This document shows, one piece after another, positions 36,301 through 45,411 of a stretch of DNA of 64,000 bases. Under the pieces are notes generated by a model that was not told the DNA's origin, searched no databases, and saw only the letters and a program-made list of their open reading frames with translations. Every line of letters begins with the position of its first letter. Position 1 is the stretch's first letter. Source of the stretch: an uncultured Halieaceae bacterium. GTDB taxonomy: Bacteria > Pseudomonadota > Gammaproteobacteria > Pseudomonadales > Halieaceae. The stretch lies in assembly GCA_913057135.1 (NCBI GenBank), contig CAJXNM010000009.1, forward strand, positions 1 through 64,000. The letters are read 5' to 3'. Both the position numbers and the translations under genes were made by a program.

Positions 36301-37827
36301 TCAACGGCCCATTACGGGCACGGTATGGGTGTCATGGGCGATGCAGACATTTTTCGTCTCCATATAAAAATCGAAGCTGTAGTCGCCACCGTCACGCCCG
36401 ATACCGCTCATTTTCATGCCACCAAAGGGCGATGGTAGGTTCCGATTATTCTCCGAATTAACCCACAACATACCCGCTTGGACTTTTTGTGCCATGCGCA
36501 GCGCGCGTCCGGTATCTTTGGTCCAAATATATCCAGCTAAGCCGTAATCGGTGTCATTAGCTATGCTAATTGCCTGTTGTTCGTCGTCGAAACCGATCGC
36601 GGTGAGCACCGGTCCAAAGATCTCCTCGCGAGCAATACGCATACTGTTACTTGCATCTGTAAAGAGTGTGGGCGCGACATAATTACCATCACCTAAATCA
36701 TCACGCCGGTGACCGCCTATCGCGACGCATGCGCCATCTTCGACGGCGATTTTGAAGTATCCCAATACCTTTTCGAAATGGCCACGATGCACCAACGGAC
36801 CCACTTCTGTTGCGGGATCCAGAGGATGGCCGACACGCAGATTCGAGACCCGCGCCTTCAATGCATTCAGAAACCGGTCTTTTAAGCCATTTTGAATGAG
36901 CAGCCGCGAACTCGACGTGCAGCGTTGCCCGTTTAAGCTGTAGATCATGAACACCACCGCATCGAGTGCACGTTCAAAGTCTGCATCATCGAATACGATC
37001 ACAGGGTTTTTCCCTCCGAGCTCGAAATGAACTCGTTTTAAGGTATCAGCCGCTTGTCGCATGATGTGGCTGCCGGTCGTTGTCTCACCTACAAGGGCGA
37101 CTGCCTTGATCGCGGGGTGTTCGGTCAATCGCTTGCCCACCGTTTCACCGAAGCCGTGTACCATATTCCAAACACCTGGTGGAATTCCCGCTTCTTGACT
37201 GATGTCGGCAAGTAAAGTGGCGGACAGTGGGCTCAGCTCTGCAGGCTTGTGTACCACTGTGCAGCCAGCGGCCAATGCGGGTGCTATTTTCCATGTCGCC
37301 AGCATAAAGGGCGTGTTCCAGGGTGTAATGATCCCCACTGGGCCTATGGGGCTCCTGATAGTCAGGTTTGTATGGTCGCTCTGGAACAGTGATTGACCAT
37401 TGCGCGCCTCGGGAGCCTTATCGGCAAAGAAGCGAAAATTGGCGGCACCGCGAATGGCCGCTTGCTTCATGAACCGTATAGGTTGGCCACAATCTGACGA
37501 TTCGACTAGCGCTATTTCATCGGCTCGCTGCTCAATTAAGTCGGCAAAGTGATGCAGTAGCTTTTTACGGGCTGCACCGGGCATATCTGCCCAGTCTTCA
37601 AAGGCGTCAGCTGCAGCTTCACAGGCACTATTCATATCGGACGGTGTGCCAGCAACCACTTTGCCTAGACTCGTATTATTGGCCGGCTCGATGTTGTCAT
37701 AGGTGTCAGCGTCATCCGTGTCTTGCCATTTGCCGTTAATGTAGTGTCCGGTGACGCTGCTGGAGAACCGAGCCAAAAAGCCCTTTGCCCGCTCAAGATT
37801 TTCATAAAGGGGGGAGTTGCTGGTCAT
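36301..37827 (-). CDS. hpaE: 5-carboxymethyl-2-hydroxymuconate semialdehyde dehydrogenase
   Basis: 508-residue NAD-dependent aldehyde dehydrogenase. TPWNTPFMLATWKIAPALAAG, FELGGKNP (general-base Glu) and LNGQRCTSSSR (nucleophilic Cys) are intact. Its place as first gene of the hpaE-D-F-H-I operon supports the specific name. ATG 37827 follows GAGGA; an in-frame codon at 37860 adds 11 residues without family similarity. A palindrome lies 58 bp upstream. Confidence 0.93.
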   Translation of the reverse strand: MTSNSPLYENLERAKGFLARFSSSVTGHYINGKWQDTDDADTYDNIEPANNTSLGKVVAGTPSDMNSACEAAADAFEDWADMPGAARKKLLHHFADLIEQRADEIALVESSDCGQPIRFMKQAAIRGAANFRFFADKAPEARNGQSLFQSDHTNLTIRSPIGPVGIITPWNTPFMLATWKIAPALAAGCTVVHKPAELSPLSATLLADISQEAGIPPGVWNMVHGFGETVGKRLTEHPAIKAVALVGETTTGSHIMRQAADTLKRVHFELGGKNPVIVFDDADFERALDAVVFMIYSLNGQRCTSSSRLLIQNGLKDRFLNALKARVSNLRVGHPLDPATEVGPLVHRGHFEKVLGYFKIAVEDGACVAIGGHRRDDLGDGNYVAPTLFTDASNSMRIAREEIFGPVLTAIGFDDEQQAISIANDTDYGLAGYIWTKDTGRALRMAQKVQAGMLWVNSENNRNLPSPFGGMKMSGIGRDGGDYSFDFYMETKNVCIAHDTHTVPVMGR

Positions 37828-37884
37828 CGTGGTGTCCTCGGACTTTATTTTAGACGGCAAGTATTACTGCGAATCGAGGAGAAA

Positions 37885-37898
37885 GGTAACACGTTAAC
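37885..37898 (-). promoter_or_regulatory. Palindromic operator candidate, site A (hpaE operon)
   Basis: GGTAACACGTTAAC, 58 bp before the hpaE start. It shares GGTAACrCGTTA with sites at 41800 and 42824. The core TAACrCGTTA is nearly self-complementary, as dimeric repressors require. Confidence 0.6.
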
Positions 37899-37931
37899 TA
37901 ATTGCTCGCCACGGCAATGCGTTACGCGCCG

Positions 37932-38891
37932 TTAGCCTGATCGATAGACTTTCGACGGTGGATGGCCAAATTCGGCGGTAAACACACGAGTAAAATGGGA
38001 AACATTGTTAAACCCACACTCGTAGGCTATTCGCGAAACTCGGCCGCGGGAGTCAGGCGTCCCTAGTAATTGGTTCTTGGCGCGAACTAGACGCTGTTCC
38101 AGCAAGTAGCGGGAAAACGTGGTGTCGTGTTGTGCAAATAAATAACGTAGGTAGCGTGTTGATATGTTAAGCGACGCGGCGACTTTCGATTGGTCTAGGT
38201 CCGGATCCGCTAGATGGCGCGCAATGAATCGTTGCGCCCTAGCAAAAACGAATTCATAGCGATTGCCGTCGCATTTCTCTGTTTTGAACCGGCTAATCGC
38301 TTCCGCCGCTATCGTTGAGAGAATGGCTTCACCCAGCGCTTGTCGCGATTGTGCGCTGGCATAGTTATTGCGCGTTCGCCAAGCGCTCAGGGTCATCTGG
38401 GCTGCCAAACTTGCCTGGCCGCTGATCATGGCATGGTGATTACACGTTACGCTGAAGGGATCCAGGCCTGTTTTTTGCCGAAACTCCGGCGTCGGAATCT
38501 TGGCGACCAGCATTGTCATAGGTTGTTCAAATTCTACCGAATAGCGTTCAGTGGTGTTGCAGAACGCATAGTTACCCGCACGTAGAAATTGCACTCTGTC
38601 CCGCTGGGTGTTGATGCTCTCACCGCTCACCTGCAGGTGCATCAACATGGCGTCTTCCTCAGTGTTGGCCACGAGAGTGTTTGAGTGAAACACGCCCGCG
38701 GGGTCAACATTGACCTTCGATAACTGAACGCTACCTAAATCGATGGTGGCAAGGCTGCCTCGGTAGCCTGAAACGGGTTTCGCCTCGCACTGAAGTAATG
38801 TGAAACGTCGACATATAAGTTCATTCCAATATTCGAGCTGTTGAGCTGCGGGCACTGATTGCGTGCTGTACTGGGCTGCTTCAATCACCAC
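37932..38891 (-). CDS. AraC-family transcription regulator, FeaR-like
   Basis: 319 residues. The N-terminal part matches the AraC_binding_2 type (SVPAAQQLEYWNELICRRFT; NYAFCNTTERYSVEF), found in FeaR, which senses phenylethylamine-derived aldehydes or acids. The C terminus has two helix-turn-helix units: DQSKVAASLNISTRYLRYLF and RIAYECGFNNVSHFTRVFTAEFG, then HPPSKVYR. It is divergent from TonB receptor 1 and located behind hpaE, so an aromatic effector is likely but unproven. Confidence 0.9.
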   Translation of the reverse strand: MVIEAAQYSTQSVPAAQQLEYWNELICRRFTLLQCEAKPVSGYRGSLATIDLGSVQLSKVNVDPAGVFHSNTLVANTEEDAMLMHLQVSGESINTQRDRVQFLRAGNYAFCNTTERYSVEFEQPMTMLVAKIPTPEFRQKTGLDPFSVTCNHHAMISGQASLAAQMTLSAWRTRNNYASAQSRQALGEAILSTIAAEAISRFKTEKCDGNRYEFVFARAQRFIARHLADPDLDQSKVAASLNISTRYLRYLFAQHDTTFSRYLLEQRLVRAKNQLLGTPDSRGRVSRIAYECGFNNVSHFTRVFTAEFGHPPSKVYRSG

Positions 38892-39117
38892 GAGTTTCTC
38901 CCGTTTATATTTGTTATTGATGCCTTCAGCGTCATGGCGCCAAGGTCAGCGTTACAAAAGTGACACATTCCTATACGGAATAGAAGTTTTGCCGTATCAG
39001 TAAAGCGTCAAATTTTTCGCATTATTTATACTTTACGCTGCAAGAGTCTTAACCGACCACTTTAGGCGTCAGGCGCGTTTAACAAGCTCATAACAAGCAC
39101 ACAAGAGGGTACATACC
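38892..39117. promoter_or_regulatory. Divergent promoter region between AraC gene and receptor 1
   Basis: 226 bp without a gene. On the plus strand TATACT at 39027-39032 is a good -10 box for the receptor, but no matching -35 stands 16-18 bp upstream, as is common where an AraC protein activates. A GAGGG lies before the GTG start at 39118. Confidence 0.5.
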
Positions 39118-41442
39118 GTGGCTACAAACATACGAAAACAGGGGTTTCAGCCCAAGATTATCGCCGCAGCAGTGATTGCTGCTGTGGTGGCATTTGATGC
39201 CAATGCCCAAGCTGGTGTACTCGAAGAGGTAACGGTTACCGCACGTAAGCGATCGGAAAGCCTGCAAGACGTCCCCATTGCTGTGACTGCCTTTACTGGC
39301 GACACCTTGGAAGACAAGGGACTGATTAATATCGCGCAGGTCGCCGATTGGACGCCCGGCCTTGAGATGGACCCAACCGCAGCGATTAGCGGTAGCTCGG
39401 CAACCTTGACAACCTTTATTCGTGGTATCGGTATGAGCGACTTCTTGCTCACGATTGACCCAGGTGTAGGTCTCTATGTGGATGATGTATATGTATCGCG
39501 CTCAGTGGGTGGCCTTATTGACTTGCTTGACGTGGAGCGCGTAGAGGTCCTGAAAGGCCCACAAGGTACTCTGTTTGGCCGCAATACCATCGGCGGCGCA
39601 GTTTCTTTGCACTCCCGTGACCCTGCATTTGAAACCGCAGGGACCATGAATGTTACCGTCGGTACTGACAATAGATTGGATGTTCGGGGGCGGGTTGAAT
39701 TGCCGATCAGCAACAGCTTGACCAGTTCATTCGCATTCTCGTCCAAAACTCAAGATGGCTACGGTGAGCGGCTCCCATTCCCGGATGACTATGTGCCAAA
39801 AACCGTTCCTGCGGGTTCAGCGCCCGATGCGTACTACGGCGGCAACGTGTATGGCGATGGTAGTGCCTTGGGTGAAGTCAACAGTCAGTCGTTCCGAGCA
39901 AAGTTCCTGTATGACCAAGAGAATTGGCAAGCGCGTTTAGCGGTTGATGTATCTCGTGCGCGTGAGACGGCGCCAGCGTCGACACTGCTGGGCTTTACAC
40001 CCACTTACGGTACGGGAGCGGCGCTTGCCGATGCCCACAACGCGGCGGTGGCGGGCTTACTGGTGCCCGGTCTCAACATAAACAGCCTTGTATACGACTC
40101 TCGATGGATCACGGGCGACGAACATACCACCTACGGCAATGCGTTTTCCCAGTCGGATTACGACCTGTACGGTGTGGCACTAACCCTGAACAGCAGCCAC
40201 GGTTGGGGCGATTTCAAATCTATTACCGCCTATCGTGACCTCGAGTCCGAGTTCGGACGCGATGGTGACAGCTCACCTATTATTTTGGACCACACTCACA
40301 ACCGTTATGAACATCAGCAATTCTCCCAAGAGTTTCAGTTTACGGGCTTAGCAATGGACGACCGCTTAAGTTGGCTGGCCGGTTTTTATTACTTCCGAGA
40401 GGAGGGCTATGACCGGGTTCAAGTGCCGCTTGGGTTGGAGGTCGACCTCGCAGCCACTGGGCTTCCGGGAACTGTTATTAATTTGTGGTTGGACGAGGCT
40501 AATGATGTTGAGAACACATCGGTCGCGACATTTGCTCAATTGACCTATGACTTTACTGATAAGCTCAGTGCTACCGCTGGGGTTCGTTATACCCGGGACG
40601 AGAAAGACTACAACCCGGTCCATGTAACCCAGGGGGTCAATCCCATTGAGCTACTCATTGACAGTGATACAGTGAAATTTACGGATACTTCGCCTCGCGT
40701 GAGTCTGGACTACCGATGGTCCGACCAGGTCTTTACTTATGTTTCTTATTCTGCGGGCTTCAAGTCAGGGGGGTATACCGGTCGTACTGTTGATCCTCAG
40801 GCGGGTGTTCGTCCCTTTGAGCCAGAGGAAGCGGATACTTGGGAGGCAGGTATAAAGCTTGACTTCACCAGTGTGCGTGTCAACGCCGCTGCATTTACAA
40901 CCGACTACACCAACCTTCAAATCATCAACCAAGAGGGCATTACACCGATTACCGTTAACGCCGGTGAGTCGACTATCGAGGGTATGGAGATTGAGATAAT
41001 GGCAATGCCAACACCAAACCTCCAGCTGTTATTGGGTTATTCCTATTTATCGGCAGAGTACACCGAGATTACCGATCCGAACGCGACCATTGATGAGAGC
41101 TTTGCATTTGCCAATACCCCTGAGCACTCATTCAACGCATCTATTGATTACACCGTGCCGACTTCGATGGGTGATTGGTTATTGCGTGCAGACTATACGT
41201 GGAAAGACGACCACTTCAATGATGCTGAAAACACGCCGCTGCTGGCTCAGGATGCATTTGGTCTACTCAACCTCAGTGCGGCATGGGATCCCAACGAAAC
41301 CTGGCGGGTGCGGGTTGGCGTTAAAAATGTCAATGACGAACTATACTTGTTCTCGGGCTTTAGCCAGCCGGGTGTTGGTTTTATCGAGGGTAGTTACAAC
41401 CGTGGGCGAGAGTGGTACGCCACAGCCGAATATACATTCTGA
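39118..41442 (+). CDS. TonB-dependent receptor 1
   Basis: 774-residue outer-membrane receptor starting at GTG. A signal peptide ends near residue 30 (AFDANAQA). The TonB box region LEEVTVTARKRSESLQDVPI is followed by the plug (about 40-155: RGIGMSDFLLTIDPGVGLYVDDVY, VEVLKGPQGTLFGRNTIGGAV), then a 22-strand barrel ending EWYATAEYTF with C-terminal Phe. It imports a bulky ligand using TonB energy. Position beside hpa genes and an AraC regulator suggests an aromatic compound. A terminator follows at 41467. Confidence 0.93.
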   Translation: MATNIRKQGFQPKIIAAAVIAAVVAFDANAQAGVLEEVTVTARKRSESLQDVPIAVTAFTGDTLEDKGLINIAQVADWTPGLEMDPTAAISGSSATLTTFIRGIGMSDFLLTIDPGVGLYVDDVYVSRSVGGLIDLLDVERVEVLKGPQGTLFGRNTIGGAVSLHSRDPAFETAGTMNVTVGTDNRLDVRGRVELPISNSLTSSFAFSSKTQDGYGERLPFPDDYVPKTVPAGSAPDAYYGGNVYGDGSALGEVNSQSFRAKFLYDQENWQARLAVDVSRARETAPASTLLGFTPTYGTGAALADAHNAAVAGLLVPGLNINSLVYDSRWITGDEHTTYGNAFSQSDYDLYGVALTLNSSHGWGDFKSITAYRDLESEFGRDGDSSPIILDHTHNRYEHQQFSQEFQFTGLAMDDRLSWLAGFYYFREEGYDRVQVPLGLEVDLAATGLPGTVINLWLDEANDVENTSVATFAQLTYDFTDKLSATAGVRYTRDEKDYNPVHVTQGVNPIELLIDSDTVKFTDTSPRVSLDYRWSDQVFTYVSYSAGFKSGGYTGRTVDPQAGVRPFEPEEADTWEAGIKLDFTSVRVNAAAFTTDYTNLQIINQEGITPITVNAGESTIEGMEIEIMAMPTPNLQLLLGYSYLSAEYTEITDPNATIDESFAFANTPEHSFNASIDYTVPTSMGDWLLRADYTWKDDHFNDAENTPLLAQDAFGLLNLSAAWDPNETWRVRVGVKNVNDELYLFSGFSQPGVGFIEGSYNRGREWYATAEYTF

Positions 41443-41466
41443 GCGGTCCTTAAAGACGTTGAACTT

Positions 41467-41491
41467 GGCCGGCATAAGTCGGCCTTTTTTT
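41467..41491 (+). terminator. Rho-independent terminator of receptor 1
   Basis: GGCCG (41467-41471) pairs with CGGCC (41480-41484) across an 8-base loop, followed by seven T. It stands 25 bp after the receptor stop. Confidence 0.8.
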
Positions 41492-41799
41492 GCTCTAACA
41501 ATGAAATAAAAAAGGGTAAAGGATGTTGTCGATATGCCATGATACTTGGGGCCATAGTCCTTACCGGGAGTCTATTGTCTTTTGAGGGGTATTATCGAGT
41601 GCAACCAGCAGGTCCGTCCTGAGGTTTCACTCGAGCGATACGGCCCCTGACAGTGCCGATGGCTGATCGTTACGGATCTCGAGCTACTCCTCCCCCATGG
41701 TGGCTCGTCGTTCATGCTGGGCTCGTAGCCTGTAAATCGTTCGCATTATCCGCCTGCTGGGTTCTCTTGCTAGACCCTTCCGCTTACATTTGGTAGAAC
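41492..41799. other. Intergenic stretch with no gene seen
   Basis: Between the receptor 1 terminator and the operator candidate at 41800 no credible coding frame, repeat or RNA structure was found. It is probably the leader of the FAH gene, but no convincing -35/-10 pair could be picked. Confidence 0.5.
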
Positions 41800-41813
41800 G
41801 GTAACGCGTTAAC
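41800..41813 (+). promoter_or_regulatory. Palindromic operator candidate, site B (FAH gene)
   Basis: GGTAACGCGTTAAC, 66 bp before the FAH-family start. TAACGCGTTA is a perfect 10-bp palindrome. Same motif as sites A and C. Confidence 0.65.
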
Positions 41814-41878
41814 TATTGGGGTCTTCAAGTCATTGCCGCCAGACCCCGTCGCCCGTTAATCACCGCAGGGAAAGCACC

Positions 41879-42787
41879 ATGCCTTCACGCTTAGTTAGTT
41901 TCGAATCTGCCGGCTCAGAATCCTGGGGTGTGGTAGCCGCTGGCGGTATTGTCGATCTTGGTGCCCGTGATGGAGGTTCGATCCTGACGCTGTTACGTGA
42001 GGGGATCGACTATGAGGCGCTTGAATCGAGGGTGGCTGGCATGGCCCCTGATATCGCCCTCGAGGACGTTCGATTACTACCTCCGGTTGTTCGCGGAGAA
42101 AAAATCATATGCATCGGGGTGAACTACGCTAACCGTAATGCAGAGTACAAAGACAACTCGGCAGACCCAGAGTGGCCTAGCTTGTTTATGCGAGGCTTTG
42201 AGTCATTTACCGGTAGCGGTGCAAATTTGTGGCGACCACCCGAGAGCCCCCAGCTTGATTATGAGGGGGAGATTGTCATTGTGATTGGTAGAGAAGGCCA
42301 TCGCATCCCTCAGGATCGGGCCATGGATTACGTAGCTGGTTACACCCTGATGAATGAGGGCACGATTAGAGATTGGGTTCGCCACGCTAAGTTCAATGTG
42401 ACTCAGGGTAAGAATTTTCCATGTACGGGTAGTATTGGCCCTTACATGGTCACCGCCGATGCGGTCGATGACCCTGCTCGGTTGACCTTGGAAACACGGG
42501 TCAATGGCGAATTGCGGCAGCAGGATACAACTGCCAATCTCATGTTCCCGTTCGACTATCTGATCAGTTACCTGTCGATTTTTTACACGCTGAAGCCCGG
42601 CGATGTCATTTCGACCGGCACACCTAATGGCGCAGGCGCACGTTTCGATCCCCCCAAGTACCTAAAGCCCGGCGATGTTGTCGAGGTGACGTGCTCTGCA
42701 ATCGGCACGTTGCGTAATGGGGTTGAAGATGATCCAACGGCTGGGTCAAACATGACCTTGCAGTTACGAGACAATTGCCGACGCTAA
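41879..42787 (+). CDS. Fumarylacetoacetate hydrolase-family protein, HpaG-like
   Basis: 302 residues with one FAH domain (about 70-300). CIGVNYANRNAEY, DYEGEIVIVIGREG (metal-binding Glu pair), TLMNEGTIRDWVRH and GDVISTGTPNGAG are characteristic. In the homoprotocatechuate route HpaG is the decarboxylase/isomerase, and in E. coli carries two FAH domains; this is a single-domain version, with HpaF present as a separate isomerase. ATG 41879 begins conserved sequence; the frame is open to 41816. It may also be a general acylpyruvase. It lies between two TonB receptors. Confidence 0.85.
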   Translation: MPSRLVSFESAGSESWGVVAAGGIVDLGARDGGSILTLLREGIDYEALESRVAGMAPDIALEDVRLLPPVVRGEKIICIGVNYANRNAEYKDNSADPEWPSLFMRGFESFTGSGANLWRPPESPQLDYEGEIVIVIGREGHRIPQDRAMDYVAGYTLMNEGTIRDWVRHAKFNVTQGKNFPCTGSIGPYMVTADAVDDPARLTLETRVNGELRQQDTTANLMFPFDYLISYLSIFYTLKPGDVISTGTPNGAGARFDPPKYLKPGDVVEVTCSAIGTLRNGVEDDPTAGSNMTLQLRDNCRR

Positions 42788-42823
42788 CCGTCCTACCGGA
42801 TATTGACTTACTCGCTAGTAAGC

Positions 42824-42836
42824 GTAACGTGTTACC
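42824..42836 (-). promoter_or_regulatory. Palindromic operator candidate, site C (receptor 2)
   Basis: Read on the minus strand it is GGTAACACGTTAC, matching sites A and B over 12 positions. It lies 80 bp before the receptor 2 start. Confidence 0.6.
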
Positions 42837-42915
42837 TAGATCGTTTGTTCGGGTTTTGTCCTCCCGACACATGTTGACGTTCGCAAAAAAAATATATTCC
42901 CAACGGAGCCACATC

Positions 42916-45327
42916 ATGACTCAGATTAAAAAGAGCCCCCTCAGTATTGCCACCGTAGCAGCCCTGACCGCATTAAGTATCCACACTACTGAAGCCAATG
43001 TACTCGAAGAGGTTGTGGTAACCGCCCAGAAGCGTGAACAAAACCTGCAGGATGTGGGCGTTTCAGTCACTGCTTACGATGGAGCGCAACTCGATGCGTT
43101 GGGTTTTGATAACAATGTTGACATTACTCAGCAAATTCCTGGGATGCAGCTGAACACGTTCTCGCCGAGTCTCACTACCTTTAACATACGTGGTGTATCG
43201 CAGAATAACTTCACAGATAATCTAGAAGCCCCTATTGCGGTCTACATCGACGATGCCTATGTTTCGAGCATGCAGGCTATTAATGGTCAGATGTTCGATA
43301 TGGCGCGGGTAGAGGTACTACGTGGCCCGCAAGGCACGCTGTTTGGCCGGAACGCTACAGGTGGCCTCGTTCACTACATCACCAATAAAGCGGTCGATGA
43401 CGAGACCAACGGTTACCTACAGGCTGAAGCAGGTGATTACGGCCGCAAGGCAATCGAGGGTGCTATTGGTGGTGCCATCAGCGATAGCGTGCGCGTGCGC
43501 TTGGCCGGCCGCTGGAACGAGATGGATGGTTACATCGAGTCTAAGGTTTATCCCTTTGGTGATGCGGATGCGCCCCTGACTGCAGACGACTTCCCGCCAC
43601 CCTCGGGTGTTGATATCGGTGGTATGGATGGCTATGCCGGGCGGCTGTCCGTGCAATGGGATGTCAGTGAAAATACTTTGGTCGACCTAGGCATTAAGTA
43701 CAGTAAAGACGATAAGGTCCCTACCGGTGGGTACAACTTTTTACCCTACGGACCAAACGATAACGCCTATATTCCGCCCGAATTCCAAGCGTTTGTCACT
43801 GATGTTATCGGCGCGCCCGCTGAAATCACACCCGATATCTTCTTTTGCGAGAGTCAGATCAATTGTTTTGCGCCGGTGAACGAGGCCGGCTTGGCGATCT
43901 TTGAAGGGGATGCCGATGAGCCCTTCGAACACTACTCAGATTACCCGGGCTACCTTGATCGCACGATCGAAAATTACACCCTCAATATTCAGCATGAATT
44001 CGCCAATGGTATGAACTTGCAATCCATTACCAACTACATGGCGGTGGAGAAGTTTTACACCGAGGACGGTGACGGTATTCCTGTGCCCATTATTGAATTC
44101 ACCACTGTGGCTGATCAGGAGCAGTTCAGTCAGGAATTCCGTCTCAGTGGCGAGACCGATAACATCCGATGGCAGACGGGATTTTACTACCTTGACATAG
44201 CCATGGATAACCAGGCTCGCACGGCTGGCTCGCCCGCTTTTGGTGCTGCTGAGGAACTCGGTTATGCCCAGGACGCCATTGCACCGGCGGTGGATCAGGA
44301 CTATCAGATCGATGCCCGAAACTGGTCGGTGTTTGGCCAGACTGAATTCGATATCAGTGATGCATTGACCTTAATCACTGGCCTGCGTTGGTCTCAGGAC
44401 GACAAAGACATGACTTTTGTGTCTTCCTTTGTCGATGAGGCGGCAGGTATAGGTCCTGATTTGTTGTTTGATTTTGCTGCACAGGTAGCGGCGGTTAATG
44501 GTGATCAAGACGAGGTGGATTACGGCGATTGGGCCGGCCGTATCCAGTTGGATTACCGCATGACCGATGACACATTGCTGTTTGCGTCGTGGAATCGTGG
44601 CATCAAGGGCGGCAACTGGACTGTGTCATCGGGTGTTGACTTAGATACCATCCGACACGATGAAGAAGTGTTAATCAGCTATGAAGCCGGTTTCAAGTCA
44701 ACCCTGGCTGACGGTAAGGCGCGTATCAACGGTACCGTTTTCTACTACGATTATCAGGACTATCAAGGCTTCTCGTTCAATGGCGGTACCCCGCAAATTC
44801 GTAATTCTGACGCGGAGTCCATGGGTGGTGAGTTAGAGCTTTTTTGGACGCCTAGTGAGAGCTGGGATTTTGTATTGGGCGCCTCTTTCCTCGATACCGA
44901 AGTGGATACGGTTTTCGGGCCTGACGTGCAAGCAACACCGGTGCCTGGGGTTGTGGTTGACTGGCCAGTTAAGGAAATCAGTGGCTACGAGTTACCGAAT
45001 GCCCCTCAGTTTAGCTTGAACTACCTCGCCCGCTACAATATGGATGCGCTGGGTGGCAATCTTGCGTTCCAGATCGATGGTAACTACAACGACGATCAAT
45101 GGTTCGAGGTGACGAATGCCGGTGGTTCGTTACAAGAGGCCTACAACGTAACCAACGCGCGCGTGACGTGGTTGAGTGCGAGTGAGTCGCTAGAGCTGGT
45201 GGCATGGGTTAAAAATATGTTCGATGAAGAATACAAAATCTATAACCTAAACCTTGGTATTTTGGGTAACACTGCTCAATATGCACCCCCGATGATGGTT
45301 GGTGGCCAGGTGCGCTATAGCTTCTAG
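42916..45327 (+). CDS. TonB-dependent receptor 2
   Basis: 803-residue outer-membrane receptor. The signal peptide runs to about residue 27 (IHTTEAN). TonB box region LEEVVVTAQKREQNLQDVGV, plug features IYVDDAYVSSMQ and RVEVLRGPQGTLFGRNATGG, and a C-terminal barrel ending GGQVRYSF. ATG 42916 with CGGAG upstream is chosen; the frame is open to 42775. Its place after the HpaG-like gene and before a sulfatase suggests a sulfated or hydroxylated aromatic ligand (inference). Confidence 0.93.
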   Translation: MTQIKKSPLSIATVAALTALSIHTTEANVLEEVVVTAQKREQNLQDVGVSVTAYDGAQLDALGFDNNVDITQQIPGMQLNTFSPSLTTFNIRGVSQNNFTDNLEAPIAVYIDDAYVSSMQAINGQMFDMARVEVLRGPQGTLFGRNATGGLVHYITNKAVDDETNGYLQAEAGDYGRKAIEGAIGGAISDSVRVRLAGRWNEMDGYIESKVYPFGDADAPLTADDFPPPSGVDIGGMDGYAGRLSVQWDVSENTLVDLGIKYSKDDKVPTGGYNFLPYGPNDNAYIPPEFQAFVTDVIGAPAEITPDIFFCESQINCFAPVNEAGLAIFEGDADEPFEHYSDYPGYLDRTIENYTLNIQHEFANGMNLQSITNYMAVEKFYTEDGDGIPVPIIEFTTVADQEQFSQEFRLSGETDNIRWQTGFYYLDIAMDNQARTAGSPAFGAAEELGYAQDAIAPAVDQDYQIDARNWSVFGQTEFDISDALTLITGLRWSQDDKDMTFVSSFVDEAAGIGPDLLFDFAAQVAAVNGDQDEVDYGDWAGRIQLDYRMTDDTLLFASWNRGIKGGNWTVSSGVDLDTIRHDEEVLISYEAGFKSTLADGKARINGTVFYYDYQDYQGFSFNGGTPQIRNSDAESMGGELELFWTPSESWDFVLGASFLDTEVDTVFGPDVQATPVPGVVVDWPVKEISGYELPNAPQFSLNYLARYNMDALGGNLAFQIDGNYNDDQWFEVTNAGGSLQEAYNVTNARVTWLSASESLELVAWVKNMFDEEYKIYNLNLGILGNTAQYAPPMMVGGQVRYSF

Positions 45328-45388
45328 TGATTGGGCTAGTTAAGGGCCCTTCAACCGGACCGCTATATTATGGTGCTTCAATTTCAAG

Positions 45389-45411
45389 CCGGGCCACGTG
45401 CCCGGTTTTTT
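45389..45411 (+). terminator. Rho-independent terminator of receptor 2
   Basis: CCGGGC (45389-45394) pairs with GCCCGG (45400-45405), then six T. It ends one base before the sulfatase start codon, so the sulfatase either reads through or has its own promoter nearby. Confidence 0.8.

Noticed and set aside
39001-39038. Apparent inverted TAAAGCG/CGTAAA elements before receptor 1
   Set aside because: The arms do not pair exactly and AraC sites cannot be told from A/T-rich background here.
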